A stretch of DNA of 64,000 nt from Flavobacterium gyeonganense (GCF_029625295.1 NZ_CP121112.1:372001-436000), one strand, 5' to 3'. Positions 9,632-20,520 are shown, numbered from the stretch's first letter. Notes: generated by a model from the letters alone, not told the origin. Made by a program: numbers and translations.

Positions 9632-9661
9632 CTCAAAAGAAAAAAGCTTTGAGATTTTTTT
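9632..9661 (+). terminator. Terminator of the Lrp gene
   Basis: CTCAAA and TTTGAG form a short stem around an A-rich loop, followed by a run of T. It is a weak-to-moderate hairpin. Confidence 0.55.
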
Positions 9662-9704
9662 GTACGATTATATTTCAGATATTTGTTTAAAATTGTAAAA
9701 AATC

Positions 9705-10478
9705 ATGAAAAAATCAACACTCTTAATTTTAGCTATTTCCTTGTATTTCAACACCATGAACGCACAATTAAAAGCAGTAAAATACAGCGATGGAAATCAG
9801 GTTTTAAACGGACTATCAATTAAAGCTGCAAAAAAAAGTAGTCAGAATCCAGGTATATTACTTTTGCCTGCATGGCTTGGAATTGACAATGCTTCAAAAG
9901 AAATAGCAGAAAATTTATCCAAGCTGGGCTATACTGTTTTTATAGCCGATATTTATGGTGAAGGAAATTATCCTAAAAACACATCTGAAGCAGGAAAACA
10001 AGCCGGTTTTTACAAAAAAAATTATGAGGCATATCAAAAACGTATTCAACTGGCTTTAGAACAGTTAATCAAATCCGGTGCAAATGGTGATAATATTGTG
10101 GCTATTGGCTATTGTTTTGGAGGAACCGGAGTTTTAGAAGCTGCCCGAGGTAAATTAAATGTAAAAGGTGTGGTATCATTTCATGGCGGTTTAGGTAAAG
10201 ATGCTGCCAGACCTTCTGAAACTATCACAGCCAAAGTTTTAGCTTGTCATGGAGCAGACGATCCATTTGTTTCAAAAGAAGAAATAGCTGCCTTTCAACA
10301 AGAAATGCGAGACACTAAAGCAGACTGGCAAATGATCTATTATGCAAATTCTGTACATTCATTCACAAATCCAGAAGCAGGAAATGACAATTCTAAAGGT
10401 GCTGCTTACAATCCGGTTGCTGCAAAACGATCTTTTGAACATTTACTGCTTTTCCTGAACGAGGTACTTAAAAAGTAA
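9705..10478 (+). CDS. Secreted dienelactone hydrolase family protein
   Basis: The 257-residue alpha/beta hydrolase has a signal peptide (MKKSTLLILAISLYFNTMNA, cleavage likely near residue 20), so it should act in the periplasm. The nucleophile elbow GYCFGG carries Cys137, which is typical of dienelactone hydrolases rather than Ser esterases. The acid is in GADDPF (about 183-188) and the His is H228 in SVHSFT. The true substrate is unknown, because this family hydrolyses many esters and lactones. It is the first gene of a tight run: 33 bp later comes a DUF3667 gene, then an M28 peptidase. Confidence 0.88.
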   Translation: MKKSTLLILAISLYFNTMNAQLKAVKYSDGNQVLNGLSIKAAKKSSQNPGILLLPAWLGIDNASKEIAENLSKLGYTVFIADIYGEGNYPKNTSEAGKQAGFYKKNYEAYQKRIQLALEQLIKSGANGDNIVAIGYCFGGTGVLEAARGKLNVKGVVSFHGGLGKDAARPSETITAKVLACHGADDPFVSKEEIAAFQQEMRDTKADWQMIYYANSVHSFTNPEAGNDNSKGAAYNPVAAKRSFEHLLLFLNEVLKK

Positions 10479-10511
10479 CCGACAAACCAACCAAAACTAA
10501 ACCAAAAACCA

Positions 10512-11483
10512 ATGTCACATAATAAAATCAGAGAAGATAAAACCTGTCTTAACTGTCGTCATGTTGTAGAACAAAAGTTTTGTCCCAATTGTGGACAAGA
10601 GAATTCAGACAGCAGAAAAACATTTCATCATTTGTTTATCCACTTTTTTGAAGATCTGACACATTACGAAAATGCCTTTTGGAAAACGATACGAAATCTA
10701 CTTTTTAAACCGGCAACTTTAACCAAAGAATATCTGTCGGGAAAAAGACTTTCCTATTTGGCTCCGGTTCGTTTATATATTTTCATCAGTTTCATTACGT
10801 TTTTATTAATTGCTATGTTTCCAGTTAAAGTCAACGAAAATAGTAATAAAAGTGAAAAGGAAATAAATGACGAAATCGCTAAAGCTACACAAGAATTAAA
10901 CATCAAAAAAGAAAATAATAAATACTTCCATTTTTCAAACATGAAGAAAATTGATTCTATTCAGAAATATGGAAAACAAGAAGAAAAACTGAATGCTACC
11001 AGCTACTGGTTTGCTGAAAAAGCAATACACATCAGTGAAAAATATACCAAAAAAGAAATTTTTACAAAATTTACAGAATCTTTCTTTCATAATCTTCCTA
11101 AAATTTTATTTATCATTATGCCATTTTTTGCTTTTTTCTTATGGCTTTTTCACAATAAAAAAAAATGGTATTATTTTGATCATGGCATTTTTACACTTCA
11201 CTATTTTTCTTTTTTATTATTAATTTTCCTTGTAATGTTTATTATTGACCGTGTTGTCGGTCTTTTTGGTGAAGATAGTCCCCTGAATATTATTTCCACT
11301 ATTACCAGCATTGTCGGAACAATCTGGATGTGTTATTATTTTTATCCGGCTCATCATCGTTTTTATGGTGAATCAAGAATAGTTTCTTTTGTTAAAAGTG
11401 TATTGTTATTCATTATAAACTCTCTTTTTATTTTATTTTTGCTAACCTTGTATATTCTCTATACATTTATCAACATACATTAA
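10512..11483 (+). CDS. DUF3667 membrane protein with N-terminal zinc ribbon
   Basis: The 323-residue protein starts with a zinc-ribbon-like CLNCRH...FCPNCGQ (four Cys). The DUF3667 core follows: FHHLFIHFFEDLTHYENAFW and a FKPATLTKEYLSGKR-type stretch just before the first membrane segment (about 90-105). After a lysine-rich loop of about 80 residues come three or four more membrane segments. The function is unknown. Its position 9 bp before an M28 peptidase gene suggests co-transcription. Confidence 0.85.
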   Translation: MSHNKIREDKTCLNCRHVVEQKFCPNCGQENSDSRKTFHHLFIHFFEDLTHYENAFWKTIRNLLFKPATLTKEYLSGKRLSYLAPVRLYIFISFITFLLIAMFPVKVNENSNKSEKEINDEIAKATQELNIKKENNKYFHFSNMKKIDSIQKYGKQEEKLNATSYWFAEKAIHISEKYTKKEIFTKFTESFFHNLPKILFIIMPFFAFFLWLFHNKKKWYYFDHGIFTLHYFSFLLLIFLVMFIIDRVVGLFGEDSPLNIISTITSIVGTIWMCYYFYPAHHRFYGESRIVSFVKSVLLFIINSLFILFLLTLYILYTFINIH

Positions 11484-11492
11484 AAACGAATA

Positions 11493-12509
11493 ATGAAAAA
11501 AATTGCATTTCTGTTATTGATTGTTTCTGCATTTTCATGTAAAAATACTCAAAATATTGCCTTTAAGGACAATTCCGATCCTTCTGAATACACTGAAAAA
11601 ATTTCCGAAACAAATTTAAAAACAATGCTTTACAGAATAGCTTCAGATGAAATGGAAGGCCGTGAAACTGGCTCGAAAGGACAAAAGAAGGCTGGACTTT
11701 ACATGATAGAGCAATATAAAAAAAATGGAATTCCTTTTCCAAAAGGAGCAACTGATTACTATCAGCACATTCCTGCATCGTACTTAAATGCAAGACATAA
11801 CGAAAACTTACCTGATTCAGAAAACATCTGGGCATACATTGAAGGTTCAGAAAAGCCAGATGAAATTTTGGTAATCTCAGCCCACTACGACCATGTGGGC
11901 ATTCAAAATGGAGAAGTTTACAACGGAGCTGATGATGATGGTTCCGGGACAGTAGCGTTATTAGAAATGGCTAAGGTTTTTGCAAAAGCTAAAAAAGAAG
12001 GACACGGACCTAAACGCTCCATTTTATTTCTTCATGTAACCGGAGAAGAACATGGATTGCATGGTTCTCGTTATTATTCTGAAAACCCATTGTTTCCTTT
12101 AGTAAATACAGTTGCTGATATTAATATTGACATGATTGGCCGCCGTGATACAGAACATGCTAAAACAAACAATTATGTCTATGTTATCGGAGCCGACAGA
12201 TTATCATCGGATTTACATAATGCAGTTATTTCACAAAACGACAAATACATTAAAATGGATCTTGATTTTAAATTCAATGATCCTAAAGACCCAAATCGTT
12301 TTTATGAACGTTCTGACCATTATAATTTTGCGAAACACGGTATTCCGGCAGTTTTCTTCTTCAATGGCGTTCACGAAGATTACCATGGCAAAGACGATAT
12401 AGCAGAAAAAATCGAATATGATGCTTTAACAAAAAGAACAAAATTAGCTTTTGTTGTTGCGTGGGAACTGGCCAATAGAGAAAACAGACCGGTAGTGGAT
12501 AAGAAATAG
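11493..12509 (+). CDS. M28 family metallopeptidase lipoprotein
   Basis: The 338-residue protein has a lipoprotein signal (MKKIAFLLLIVSAFSC, lipobox Cys16), so it is probably anchored in the outer or inner membrane. It carries the M28 zinc aminopeptidase motifs SAHYDHVG (His/Asp ligands), GADDDGSGTVALLE, GEEHGLHGSRYY (catalytic Glu and ligand), NIDMIG and a late His in DYHGKDD. It lies at the end of the run with DLH and DUF3667, and a bidirectional hairpin separates it from the convergent rho gene. Confidence 0.9.
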   Translation: MKKIAFLLLIVSAFSCKNTQNIAFKDNSDPSEYTEKISETNLKTMLYRIASDEMEGRETGSKGQKKAGLYMIEQYKKNGIPFPKGATDYYQHIPASYLNARHNENLPDSENIWAYIEGSEKPDEILVISAHYDHVGIQNGEVYNGADDDGSGTVALLEMAKVFAKAKKEGHGPKRSILFLHVTGEEHGLHGSRYYSENPLFPLVNTVADINIDMIGRRDTEHAKTNNYVYVIGADRLSSDLHNAVISQNDKYIKMDLDFKFNDPKDPNRFYERSDHYNFAKHGIPAVFFFNGVHEDYHGKDDIAEKIEYDALTKRTKLAFVVAWELANRENRPVVDKK

Positions 12510-12540
12510 TTACAAAGGTTTCATATCTGTGTCAAACAAA

Positions 12541-12572
12541 AAAGGATGAGCTAAAACTCATCCTTTTGCTAT
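12541..12572. terminator. Bidirectional terminator between M28 peptidase and rho
   Basis: AAAGGATGAG pairs with CTCATCCTTT around a 6-nt loop. A runs lie to the left and T runs to the right, suiting both convergent genes. Confidence 0.8.
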
Positions 12573-12636
12573 TTTTTTGAAAAACTCTAGATATAAAAAC
12601 TGTGTCATTTTGTTTCTCTGAACCTTTATTTCTTAT

Positions 12637-14466
12637 CTAGTCATTCATCGAAATCAAAAATTCTTCATTATTTCTGGTTTTCTTGAAACGGTCATTTACA
12701 AAGTCCATAGATTCTACCGGATTCATATCAGATAGGTATTTACGCATAATCCACATTCTCTGTAATGTTTTCTCGTCTAATAATAAATCGTCGCGACGTG
12801 TACTTGATGATGTAAGATCGATGGCAGGGAAAATACGTTTGTTCGCAATTTTACGATCCAGCTGAAGTTCCATGTTACCGGTACCTTTAAATTCTTCAAA
12901 GATAACCTCATCCATTTTAGAGCCGGTTTCTGTCAATGCTGTTGCGATGATACTCAATGAACCACCGTTTTCAACATTTCTTGCAGCTCCAAAGAAGCGT
13001 TTTGGTTTTTGAAGTGCATTAGCGTCAACTCCTCCGCTTAATACTTTTCCTGACGCTGGCTGGACAGTATTGTAAGCTCTTGCTAGACGTGTAATTGAAT
13101 CCAAAAGAATCACAACATCATGTCCGCATTCAACAAGGCGTTTCGCTTTTTCAAGTACAATATTGGCAATTTTCACATGCTCCTGCGGTTCTCTGTCAAA
13201 AGTCGAAGCAATAACTTCTCCGCGTACACTTCTTTGCATATCTGTAACCTCTTCAGGACGCTCATCAATCAAAAGAACGATTAGATAAACTTCAGGATGG
13301 TTAGCTGCAATTGCATTAGCAATATCTTTTAACAACATGGTTTTACCTGTCTTCGGTTGTGCGACTATCATACCACGCTGCCCTTTTCCAATTGGAGAAA
13401 ATAAATCGATAATTCGGGTTGATACAGAACTGCCTTTTTCGGCTAATTTGAATTTTTCAGAAGGAAAAACCGGTGTAAGGTGTTCAAAGGAAACTCTGTC
13501 GCGAACTACCTGCGGATCGTGACCATTAATTTTAAGAACACGAACCAAAGGAAAGAATTTCTCACCTTCTTTTGGAGGACGTACAACCCCTTTTACAGTA
13601 TCTCCGGTTTTAAGTCCAAACAACCTGATTTGTGAAGTTGACAAATAAATATCGTCTGGAGAAGCTAAATAATTATAATCTGATGAACGTAAGAATCCAT
13701 ATCCGTCCGGCATCATTTCAAGAACGCCTTCACTTTCTATAATTCCGTCAAACTCAAAGTCTGAATCCCTGAAATTATTATTCTTTTTATTCTTATGATT
13801 TGGATTCTGGTTTCCGTTATTTCCATTACCATTCCCGTTTTGATTCGGATTTTGATTCTGAGTTTGGTTCTGGTTCGGATTTTGTTTTTTATTCTGATTA
13901 GGATTAATCTTTTTTACCGGAACAGTTTCTTCTTCTTTTTCAGCTATGGGAGTAGCAGGAACACCTGTTTCTGACTCTACTGCTTCTTCACTTTCCTCTT
14001 TTACAGTTTCTTTCTCTTTCTGCAAAGCAACCTTTTTCTCGTATGCTGATTTATTAAACTTAACGATTTTTGGTTCTTTTTTATCTAATGCTTTTTCCTC
14101 TACTCCTTTGTTTTCAACAACTTCCTCTGCTTTTGGCTTTGGCTGGATTTTAGCATTTGGTTTTGAAGCCGGAGTTTTTATCTCCTCACGTGGTTCTTCC
14201 ACTTTATCAAATTCTAAAACAGGAGCATTTTTAATTGCTGCTGCCTTTTTTACCGGAGCAATTCTTGCTCTCTTTGGCTTATCTTCTATTTCTGCATTTG
14301 CAACAACAGGTATTGACTGCTCTGAAGTCGTTTTTTCCTGATGCGCTAAAATCTGACTGATCAAAGTATCTTTTTTGACACCATTAAACTTTATAGTTTT
14401 AGCTAATTTAGCTATTTCTTGAAGCTCAGAAAGCTTCATTTCTTTTAATGCAGAAATATCAAACAT
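12637..14466 (-). CDS. rho: Transcription termination factor Rho
   Basis: This 609-residue hexameric RNA helicase terminates transcription. It has an N-terminal Rho_N domain ([24 protein letters not shown]), then an insertion of roughly 190 residues: first Lys/Glu/Pro-rich, then extremely Asn/Gln-rich. The cold-shock-like RNA-binding domain follows ([20 protein letters not shown]), then the ATPase with Walker A PKTGKT and the motifs [25 protein letters not shown] and SGGVDANAL. Long disordered insertions between the N-terminal parts are known in Bacteroidota and Actinobacteria Rho. The gene stands alone. Confidence 0.97.
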   Translation of the reverse strand: MFDISALKEMKLSELQEIAKLAKTIKFNGVKKDTLISQILAHQEKTTSEQSIPVVANAEIEDKPKRARIAPVKKAAAIKNAPVLEFDKVEEPREEIKTPASKPNAKIQPKPKAEEVVENKGVEEKALDKKEPKIVKFNKSAYEKKVALQKEKETVKEESEEAVESETGVPATPIAEKEEETVPVKKINPNQNKKQNPNQNQTQNQNPNQNGNGNGNNGNQNPNHKNKKNNNFRDSDFEFDGIIESEGVLEMMPDGYGFLRSSDYNYLASPDDIYLSTSQIRLFGLKTGDTVKGVVRPPKEGEKFFPLVRVLKINGHDPQVVRDRVSFEHLTPVFPSEKFKLAEKGSSVSTRIIDLFSPIGKGQRGMIVAQPKTGKTMLLKDIANAIAANHPEVYLIVLLIDERPEEVTDMQRSVRGEVIASTFDREPQEHVKIANIVLEKAKRLVECGHDVVILLDSITRLARAYNTVQPASGKVLSGGVDANALQKPKRFFGAARNVENGGSLSIIATALTETGSKMDEVIFEEFKGTGNMELQLDRKIANKRIFPAIDLTSSSTRRDDLLLDEKTLQRMWIMRKYLSDMNPVESMDFVNDRFKKTRNNEEFLISMND

Positions 14467-14650
14467 GAATGTTCTATGAATTTAATTATTTTAAAGGAAA
14501 ATACTGTAAAAAGAATAGGTAGATAATTATTTTGAATGAACCGCAGTATGAAGTGCTTACGGTAATATGATGCAATAATACGAATAAATTTTTATCATAC
14601 AATAGTATTTATAAAAAAGAAAATATATTTTTGTAAAACAATTTTAGGTT

Positions 14651-15064
14651 ATGATACAACGAATTCAAACAATATATCTGCTACTCACCTTTTTGGTAAC
14701 CGGAGTTTTACTCTTTTTTGTTCCGCTTTGGACAGTAAACGGAAAAGATTTTTACTTTATGCAGGATCAGGTCTACACCATATTATTAGGCTTGAGTACA
14801 ATGTTAACTATTATTAGTATTATATCATATAAAAAAAGACAAAATCAGTTTGTCATGGGCAGGCTGAACATCATATTAAATTTAATTTTATTAGGATTAT
14901 TTGTTTACCGTTCACTAAATTTATCTGGAGAAACTACTAATGTTGTTTCTGAGAAAGGTATTGGGATGTTTCTTCCTATTGTTGCTATCGTGTTATTAGT
15001 TTTAGCTAATAAGGCCATCAAAAAGGACGAAGATCTTGTAAAATCTGTTGACCGTTTGAGATAA
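14651..15064 (+). CDS. DUF4293 membrane protein
   Basis: The 137-residue protein has four predicted membrane helices and begins MIQRIQTIYLLL. It ends with the conserved basic-acidic tail KAIKKDEDLVKSVDRLR, typical of the DUF4293 family of Bacteroidota. The function is unknown. Its start lies 184 bp from the divergent rho gene, a neighbour pair common in flavobacteria. A TATTTTTG box at 14626-14633 may be its promoter. Confidence 0.85.
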   Translation: MIQRIQTIYLLLTFLVTGVLLFFVPLWTVNGKDFYFMQDQVYTILLGLSTMLTIISIISYKKRQNQFVMGRLNIILNLILLGLFVYRSLNLSGETTNVVSEKGIGMFLPIVAIVLLVLANKAIKKDEDLVKSVDRLR

Positions 15065-15094
15065 ACCTATAAACTTAGTTTATTGCGCGAAGAG

Positions 15095-15123
15095 AACCCG
15101 AATTGTATGATTCGGGTTTTTTT
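15095..15123 (+). terminator. Terminator of DUF4293 gene
   Basis: AACCCGAAT pairs with ATTCGGGTT around TGTATG, followed by T7. Confidence 0.85.
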
Positions 15124-15229
15124 GTGAAAAACATACTACAATTAATAACAAAAACAGAAAATAAATTTAAGAAACACCATGTTGTAAGTAGATTTTTCAT
15201 AATTTCGCTTTTGTTATTTCAATTTATTT

Positions 15230-15895
15230 ATGGCACATAAAATAAGAATACACCTAGCAGATGACCATTTAGTACTTATTGATGGATTGATAAATTTATT
15301 AAGTACTGTTTCTGAATTCGAGATTGTAGGTTCATCCTCTAATGGCTTGAATATTTTCGATGAAGTAACAACTAACAATGCCCATATTCTAGTACTTGAT
15401 CTTAGTATGCCTGAGAAAGATGGTATTGAAGTTTTAAAAGAGTTTCAGCAAAAAGGATATCCTTGTAAAGTTATCATCCTGTCCAGCTATGATGATTTAA
15501 AAATAATCAGGGAAGTAATGAATTTAGGTGCCAGCGGCTATCTGACTAAAAAATGTGCAGGTGAAAATATAATCGAAGCCATTGAAGTAGTCAATGAAGG
15601 ACAAGAATATTTTTGCAACTCTGTAAGAGAAAAAATCTTCAATACTTTTACTGAAAACAATCCTAAATTAAATAAAAAAAATATCGTTCCTGAAAATTCA
15701 ATTTTAACATGCCGGGAATTAGAAATTGTAACTCTAATTTCACTTGAGTATAGTGGAAAAGAAATAAGTGAACAATTATTTATAAGCACCAATACTGTAG
15801 AAACCCATCGCAAAAATATTATGAAAAAGCTGCAGACAAAAAATACTATTGGACTTGTAAAATATGCTATCAAAAACAATTTGATTAAATCCTAA
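15230..15895 (+). CDS. NarL/FixJ-type response regulator
   Basis: The 221-residue protein has a receiver domain (acidic pocket DDH at residues 11-13, phospho-acceptor D57 in LVLDLSMP, switch Ser and the Lys in YLTKK) and a C-terminal LuxR-type HTH (about 155-215, with LTCRELEIVTLI and STNTVETHRKNIMKKL). It is followed by two paralogous TPR-containing histidine kinases (16076-17763 and 18209-19901). These are of the HisKA_3/NarX type that normally phosphorylates such regulators, so one or both are its likely partners. Confidence 0.92.
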   Translation: MAHKIRIHLADDHLVLIDGLINLLSTVSEFEIVGSSSNGLNIFDEVTTNNAHILVLDLSMPEKDGIEVLKEFQQKGYPCKVIILSSYDDLKIIREVMNLGASGYLTKKCAGENIIEAIEVVNEGQEYFCNSVREKIFNTFTENNPKLNKKNIVPENSILTCRELEIVTLISLEYSGKEISEQLFISTNTVETHRKNIMKKLQTKNTIGLVKYAIKNNLIKS

Positions 15896-16075
15896 AACTA
15901 TCCTCTCCTCAAATTCATACAATACCTGTAAGAAATAGTGCTTCTTCCTGAGTGTCCCCTGATCTGGATAATGTAAGTTCTTTAAAAAACATTTTTAGAA
16001 AAAATAACACATTCAATTATTTATGAATTTGTTTTTAACTTTATAAGCTATATTTTTATCCAATAATTTTTTAAT

Positions 16076-17763
16076 ATGTTGGATTTTCGCAATTTTAGAA
16101 TTCTTTTTTTATCTTATTTTTTTGTATCGCTGCATTTGGCCAAAAGAAAGTTTTTACTGAAAAAGAATTATTAAAACTTTACAACCAGGCAACTATAAAT
16201 CTTCACAATGAAGATTATGAAAAATCATTAATACAATCCAGATTACTGCTAAATCATTCTCTTTTATTACAGAATTATAATTTAATAGGAAAAGCATACA
16301 ATACAATTGCAGCTAATTTTGATGGCATCTCAGAACCAGACAAAGCCCTTTTTTATTATCAAAAAAGCTTAATATATGCTGAAAAATCAAATGATTTAGA
16401 ACTTCAGAACTGGCTATACAACAATATTGGAAACATTTATTGTTTTGATAAAAAAAAATATGAAAAAGGAATTTCCTATTATATTAAATCATTATATTTC
16501 AGCAGATCAACCAAGGATTCTTCACAAGTTTTTTTCACTAAGCTTAATATAGCCTGGGCTTATTTTGATATTGGACGTTTCTCAGAGGGATATCCTTATC
16601 TAAAATATATTAATAAATACAACGATAAATACGGCATGGAAACCACAGCCGCCGTTACCAACATGCTTAATGGCATGTACTACAGTTATATAAAAGATAA
16701 TCCTAAAGCAGATTACAATTTCAAAAAGGGTATTGAAAATGCCATAAAATACGATGAGAAAACTGATTTGTCTTACATCTATCAGGAATATTCAAAATTT
16801 TTATCTAAAAATAAAAATTTTGAAGCCGCTTATAAAAACTTAAGCTCCTTTCAGCAATTAAACGACGAAATTAATCTTCAGGATAAAGCAAAAAAAGCAA
16901 AAATTGCAGGAATAAATCTCGAAATTGACGAATACAAGAGAGAGATAGACAAAATGGGCATTGAAAGTAAAAAACGGGAAAAATTATTTCACTCTGAAAG
17001 TGCCCGCAAAAACAAGATGACGACTATCATCTTATCATTATTCCTTATTAGCCTTATCTTATTTTACTTTTTTTATCAAAACACAAAACTGAAACAAAAA
17101 AACAGAATAAAAGACATTCAGAATAAAATAAATCAAAACCTAATCAATGCTACTATTGACGGTCAGGAAAACGAACGGAAAAAGATTGCTTTATTTTTGC
17201 ATGATACTATTAGTGCTTCATTATCTTCGGCCGGAATGCATTTGAATGTTTTTTTATCTCAACACAGTAGCCTGCCTGCTGAGATTACAAAAACAAAATT
17301 AATTTTAGACGAAACCCATGATAAGGTCAGAGATCTTTCCCATGATCTTATTCCTACCTTATTGGCACGTTTTGGTTTATTATATGCGCTGGATGATTTA
17401 TGCGAAAAATATTCAAATTCCACATTACATTTTGAATACCAAAATACCATTCCAATCAAGAAGAGATATACCGAAAAATTTGAAACCAGGCTTTATTTTA
17501 TCATTTCTGAGCTTTTGAACAACATCATAAAGCATAGTGATGCCAGTAAAGCATTAGTTTGCCTGATTGAAAATCATAACGAGATGATTATTGAAATTAC
17601 GGATAACGGAAAAGGATTTGATATCAACAAATTCAATTTTGTGGAAGGATTTGGTCTTCATCAAATAAAGGCTAGAATAAACAATCTCAATGGACAATTT
17701 GATGTCAAATCTAAAATTAATGAAGGAACATCAATTAATATAAGTGTACCTTTAAATAGCTAA
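16076..17763 (+). CDS. TPR-containing sensor histidine kinase (NarX-type), frameshift in signal peptide
   Basis: The corrected product is 562 residues. The N-terminus MLDFRNFRILFF..LFFCIAAFGQ is a signal peptide. It is broken by a T run (16104-16110) with seven bases where eight keep the frame, so a naive start would fall at the internal Met at 16636. Periplasmic TPR-like helices follow (about 25-290), then a coiled coil, one membrane helix (TTIILSLFLISLILFYFFY), the dimerisation/phospho-acceptor box ALFLHDTISASLSSAG, and a HATPase domain (SELLNNIIKHS, ITDNGKGFD, GFGLHQIKARI). It lies downstream of the response regulator and has a close paralogue next door. Confidence 0.9.
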
Positions 17764-17768
17764 AAAAA

Positions 17769-17796
17769 CGCTTCAAAAATGAAGCGCCTTTTTTAT
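17769..17796 (+). terminator. Terminator of first histidine kinase gene
   Basis: CGCTTCA pairs with TGAAGCG around a short A-rich loop, followed by CCTTTTTT. It starts 5 bp after the stop codon. Confidence 0.8.
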
Positions 17797-17849
17797 TTCT
17801 CTAATGTTATGCAATCTTTAAAAAAGATTTTTTTAAAGATTGCAACTAT

Positions 17850-17999
17850 CTAGGCATCCGTTTTTCCGCCTTTTCTATCATCTTCTGGTTGATTTTTTTC
17901 TTCCTCTTTTGTTTCCTCTTCATCTGCAAAAAAATAGGTAGTTTGTTCTTCATCCGCTAAATCTTGAATTTCCTCTACTTCTAAAAATCTCTTTGTCAT
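17850..17999 (-). CDS. Small acidic protein of unknown function (49 aa)
   Basis: An ATG-to-TAG frame on the minus strand encodes 49 residues beginning MTKRFLEVEEIQDL. The middle is very acidic (DEEQTTYFFADEEETKEEE) and the C-terminus is rich in Lys and Asp. It lies between two plus-strand kinase genes, opposite to both. I do not recognise a family. A clear Met start, a reading frame kept open in AT-rich DNA and a strongly biased composition favour a real gene, but this is weak evidence. Confidence 0.4.
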   Translation of the reverse strand: MTKRFLEVEEIQDLADEEQTTYFFADEEETKEEEKNQPEDDRKGGKTDA

Positions 18000-18155
18000 A
18001 ATTGGTTTGTTTTAGTTAATATTTAAATTTTAGTCTCATTTTACAATTTCAAGATATTCCTAATTGATACCTCATACGTAATCCAATCTTACTACTTAAT
18101 AATAATTGCATTACAATAATAATCTATTTTTTTTAATAAGAATAAATTTAATTAT

Positions 18156-18163
18156 TAAATTTG
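18156..18163 (+). promoter_or_regulatory. Possible -7 box of second histidine kinase gene
   Basis: TAAATTTG fits the Bacteroidota -7 consensus TAnnTTTG. It overlaps an alternative TTG start at 18161, which argues that translation begins further down, at ATG 18209. No good -33 box was found 19 bp upstream. Confidence 0.4.
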
Positions 18164-18208
18164 AAACAAAATGTTGTAAAACAAACCACACAAATAATTC
18201 TATTGCAA

Positions 18209-19901
18209 ATGCATCAAACCCGGGTTATTTTTCTATCGCTTATTTTACTAATTTGTTTTAGCAACAATTTTTATTCTCAAAATAAAATTCTTTCTAAAAA
18301 TGAGATTGAGAAATTAGTAACAGATGCGACTAAAAACTGGAAAATACATGACTATGAAAAATCATTGAGACAATCCAGAACTGCTTTAAAAAACGCTATT
18401 GTCATTAATGATAATTATCTAATTGCACGTTGTTACAATTTAATTGGCGTAAATTTTGATGACTTGCTTATGCTTGATAAAGCATATCCATTTTATATAA
18501 AAGCTTTATATTATATTGATAAAACAGAAAATAATATTTTAAAAAGTAAAATCCATAACAATTTAGCTAATATCTGTTTTTTTGAAAAGAAGCAATATAA
18601 TCAAGGTATATTTCATTATAAAAAAGCTCTTGAATACAGCAATAAAGCATCTGATAAAGCTAAAATATATCTTAGAAAACTTAATATTACCTGGGCCTAT
18701 TTTGAAGTAGGAAATTTCAAAGAAAGTTTAGAATATTTCAAATATATAAATGAATTTAAACAACATGGAGATAAATCAACCCAGGTTGCCTTTAATATGT
18801 TAAATGGAATTTATTATGATCATAAAAATGATACCGTAAAAGCAAATTTTTATTTCTCGAAGGCAATTGCATTAGGAAATAAAAGTGATGAGAAGTTTGA
18901 TTTATCGATAGCCCATCAAAAATATGCTTCTTTTTTATTTAAAAATAAGAATTATAAAAAGGCCTACGAAAATATAATAGAATTCAATCGCATTACGAAT
19001 GAAATTGCTGATTTAGCAAAACAAAAAAACAAAACTTGCCGGGGTTAATCTTGAGCTGGACGAATTTAAAAGAGAAGTTGATAAAATAGAGGCTGAATAC
19101 AAAAAAAAGCAACAAATATTACAAAGAGAACAATCACGGCACAAAAAGGTATTCAGTATAATTGTTGTTTTATTTCTCATCATAACTATTCTTTTTTATT
19201 TTTTTTATCAAAACACAAAACTGAAACAAAAAAACAGGATAAAAAATATTCAGAATAAAATACATCAGAATATAATTAACGCGAGTATTGACGGACAGGA
19301 AAGTGAGCGGAAAAGAGTTGCCTTATTTTTACACGACACCATTAGTGCCTCACTCTCATCTGCAGGTATGCATTTGAATGTGTTTTTATCTCAAAACAGC
19401 ACTGTTCCTGATGAAATCATAAAAACAAAATTTATTCTGGACGAAACACATGATAAAGTTAGAGATCTTTCACATGACCTCCTTCCTACTTTATTAGTTC
19501 GTTTCGGATTATTATATGCCCTTGATGATTTATGCGAAAAATATTCAAATTCTACATTACATTTTGAATATCAGAATACCATTTCAAGTAAAAAAAGATA
19601 TGCTGAAAAATTTGAAACCAGACTCTATTTTATTATTTCTGAACTACTCAATAACATTATAAAACATAGCAAGGCAACCCGGGCTGAAGTTTCATTATCA
19701 GAAACAGAAAACCATAAACATTTGATTATCAAAATCACAGATAACGGAAAAGGATTTGATATTAATGATTTTAATTTTGTTGAAGGATTTGGACTTAATC
19801 AGATAAAAGCCAGAATAAATAACCTGAATGGACAATTTGATGTGAAATCAAAGATTAACGAGGGGACTTCTATTAAAATAACAGTTCCTCTTGACGATTG
19901 A
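18209..19901 (+). CDS. TPR-containing sensor histidine kinase, paralogue of 16076-17763, one frameshift
   Basis: The corrected product is 563 residues with the same layout as its neighbour: signal peptide (MHQTRVIFLSLILLICFSNN, ending FYSQ), TPR-like repeats, membrane helix and kinase core. The kinase regions are nearly the same (LFLHDTISASLSSAG, LYALDDLCEKYSNSTLHFEYQ, EGFGLNQIKARINNLNG). The first frame stops at 19048. One extra A in the A-rich stretch 19023-19034 explains this, since removing it gives KQKNKLAGVNLELDEF, matching the paralogue. ATG 18209 is chosen because an upstream TTG start lies inside a promoter-like box. It is probably a tandem duplicate sharing the response regulator at 15230. 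Confidence 0.88.
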
Positions 19902-19957
19902 GTTTCTTAGTCTTTAGTGGTTAATTCTTAGTTATTTTTGTTTTGAGTCACTAATAT

Positions 19958-20455
19958 TTAAACCCTTTTATCTATTTCAATGATTTCTAAATCTTTTATT
20001 TTATCTCCTTCAATTACAAAGCGCAACATTGTTCTTACCTGATGGAAACCGCTTTTACCGGCTGCACCCGGATTCATGTGCAACAGGTTATTTTTTTTAT
20101 CAAACATCACTTTCAAAATATGTGAATGCCCGCAAATGAATAATTTTGGGGGATTGGTTTGTATTTCTTCTCTAATCGCTGGATTATATTTTCCGGGATA
20201 TCCGCCGATATGGGTAATCCAAACTGAAACTTCTTCACAAAAAAACCTATTGTGAAGCGGAAATTCTAACCGGGCTTGCGCATCATCTATATTCCCATAA
20301 ACACAACGAAGCGGTTTTAATTTTTTGATAGAATCAGTAACATGCAGATCTCCAATATCCCCTGCGTGCCAGACTTCATCAGCCTGCACAACATATTTTA
20401 AAATAGTATCATCAATATGACTGTGAGTATCGGAAAGGAGGAGGATTTTTTTCAT
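19958..20455 (-). CDS. YfcE/MJ0936-type metallophosphoesterase
   Basis: The 165-residue cytoplasmic phosphodiesterase has the binuclear metal motifs LLLSDTHSH near the N-terminus, HAGDIGD, GNIDD and GHSH, plus a late NPGAAG. Members hydrolyse phosphodiesters such as cyclic nucleotides or artificial substrates; the natural substrate is unknown. It stands alone, convergent with the kinase gene. A short hairpin lies upstream at 20521. Confidence 0.9.
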   Translation of the reverse strand: MKKILLLSDTHSHIDDTILKYVVQADEVWHAGDIGDLHVTDSIKKLKPLRCVYGNIDDAQARLEFPLHNRFFCEEVSVWITHIGGYPGKYNPAIREEIQTNPPKLFICGHSHILKVMFDKKNNLLHMNPGAAGKSGFHQVRTMLRFVIEGDKIKDLEIIEIDKRV

Positions 20456-20520
20456 TCTGAGAAACTAAGATTCTGGAAGGCTAAGATAATGAGATTTTCA
20501 ATACTATGTTATTCAACAAA

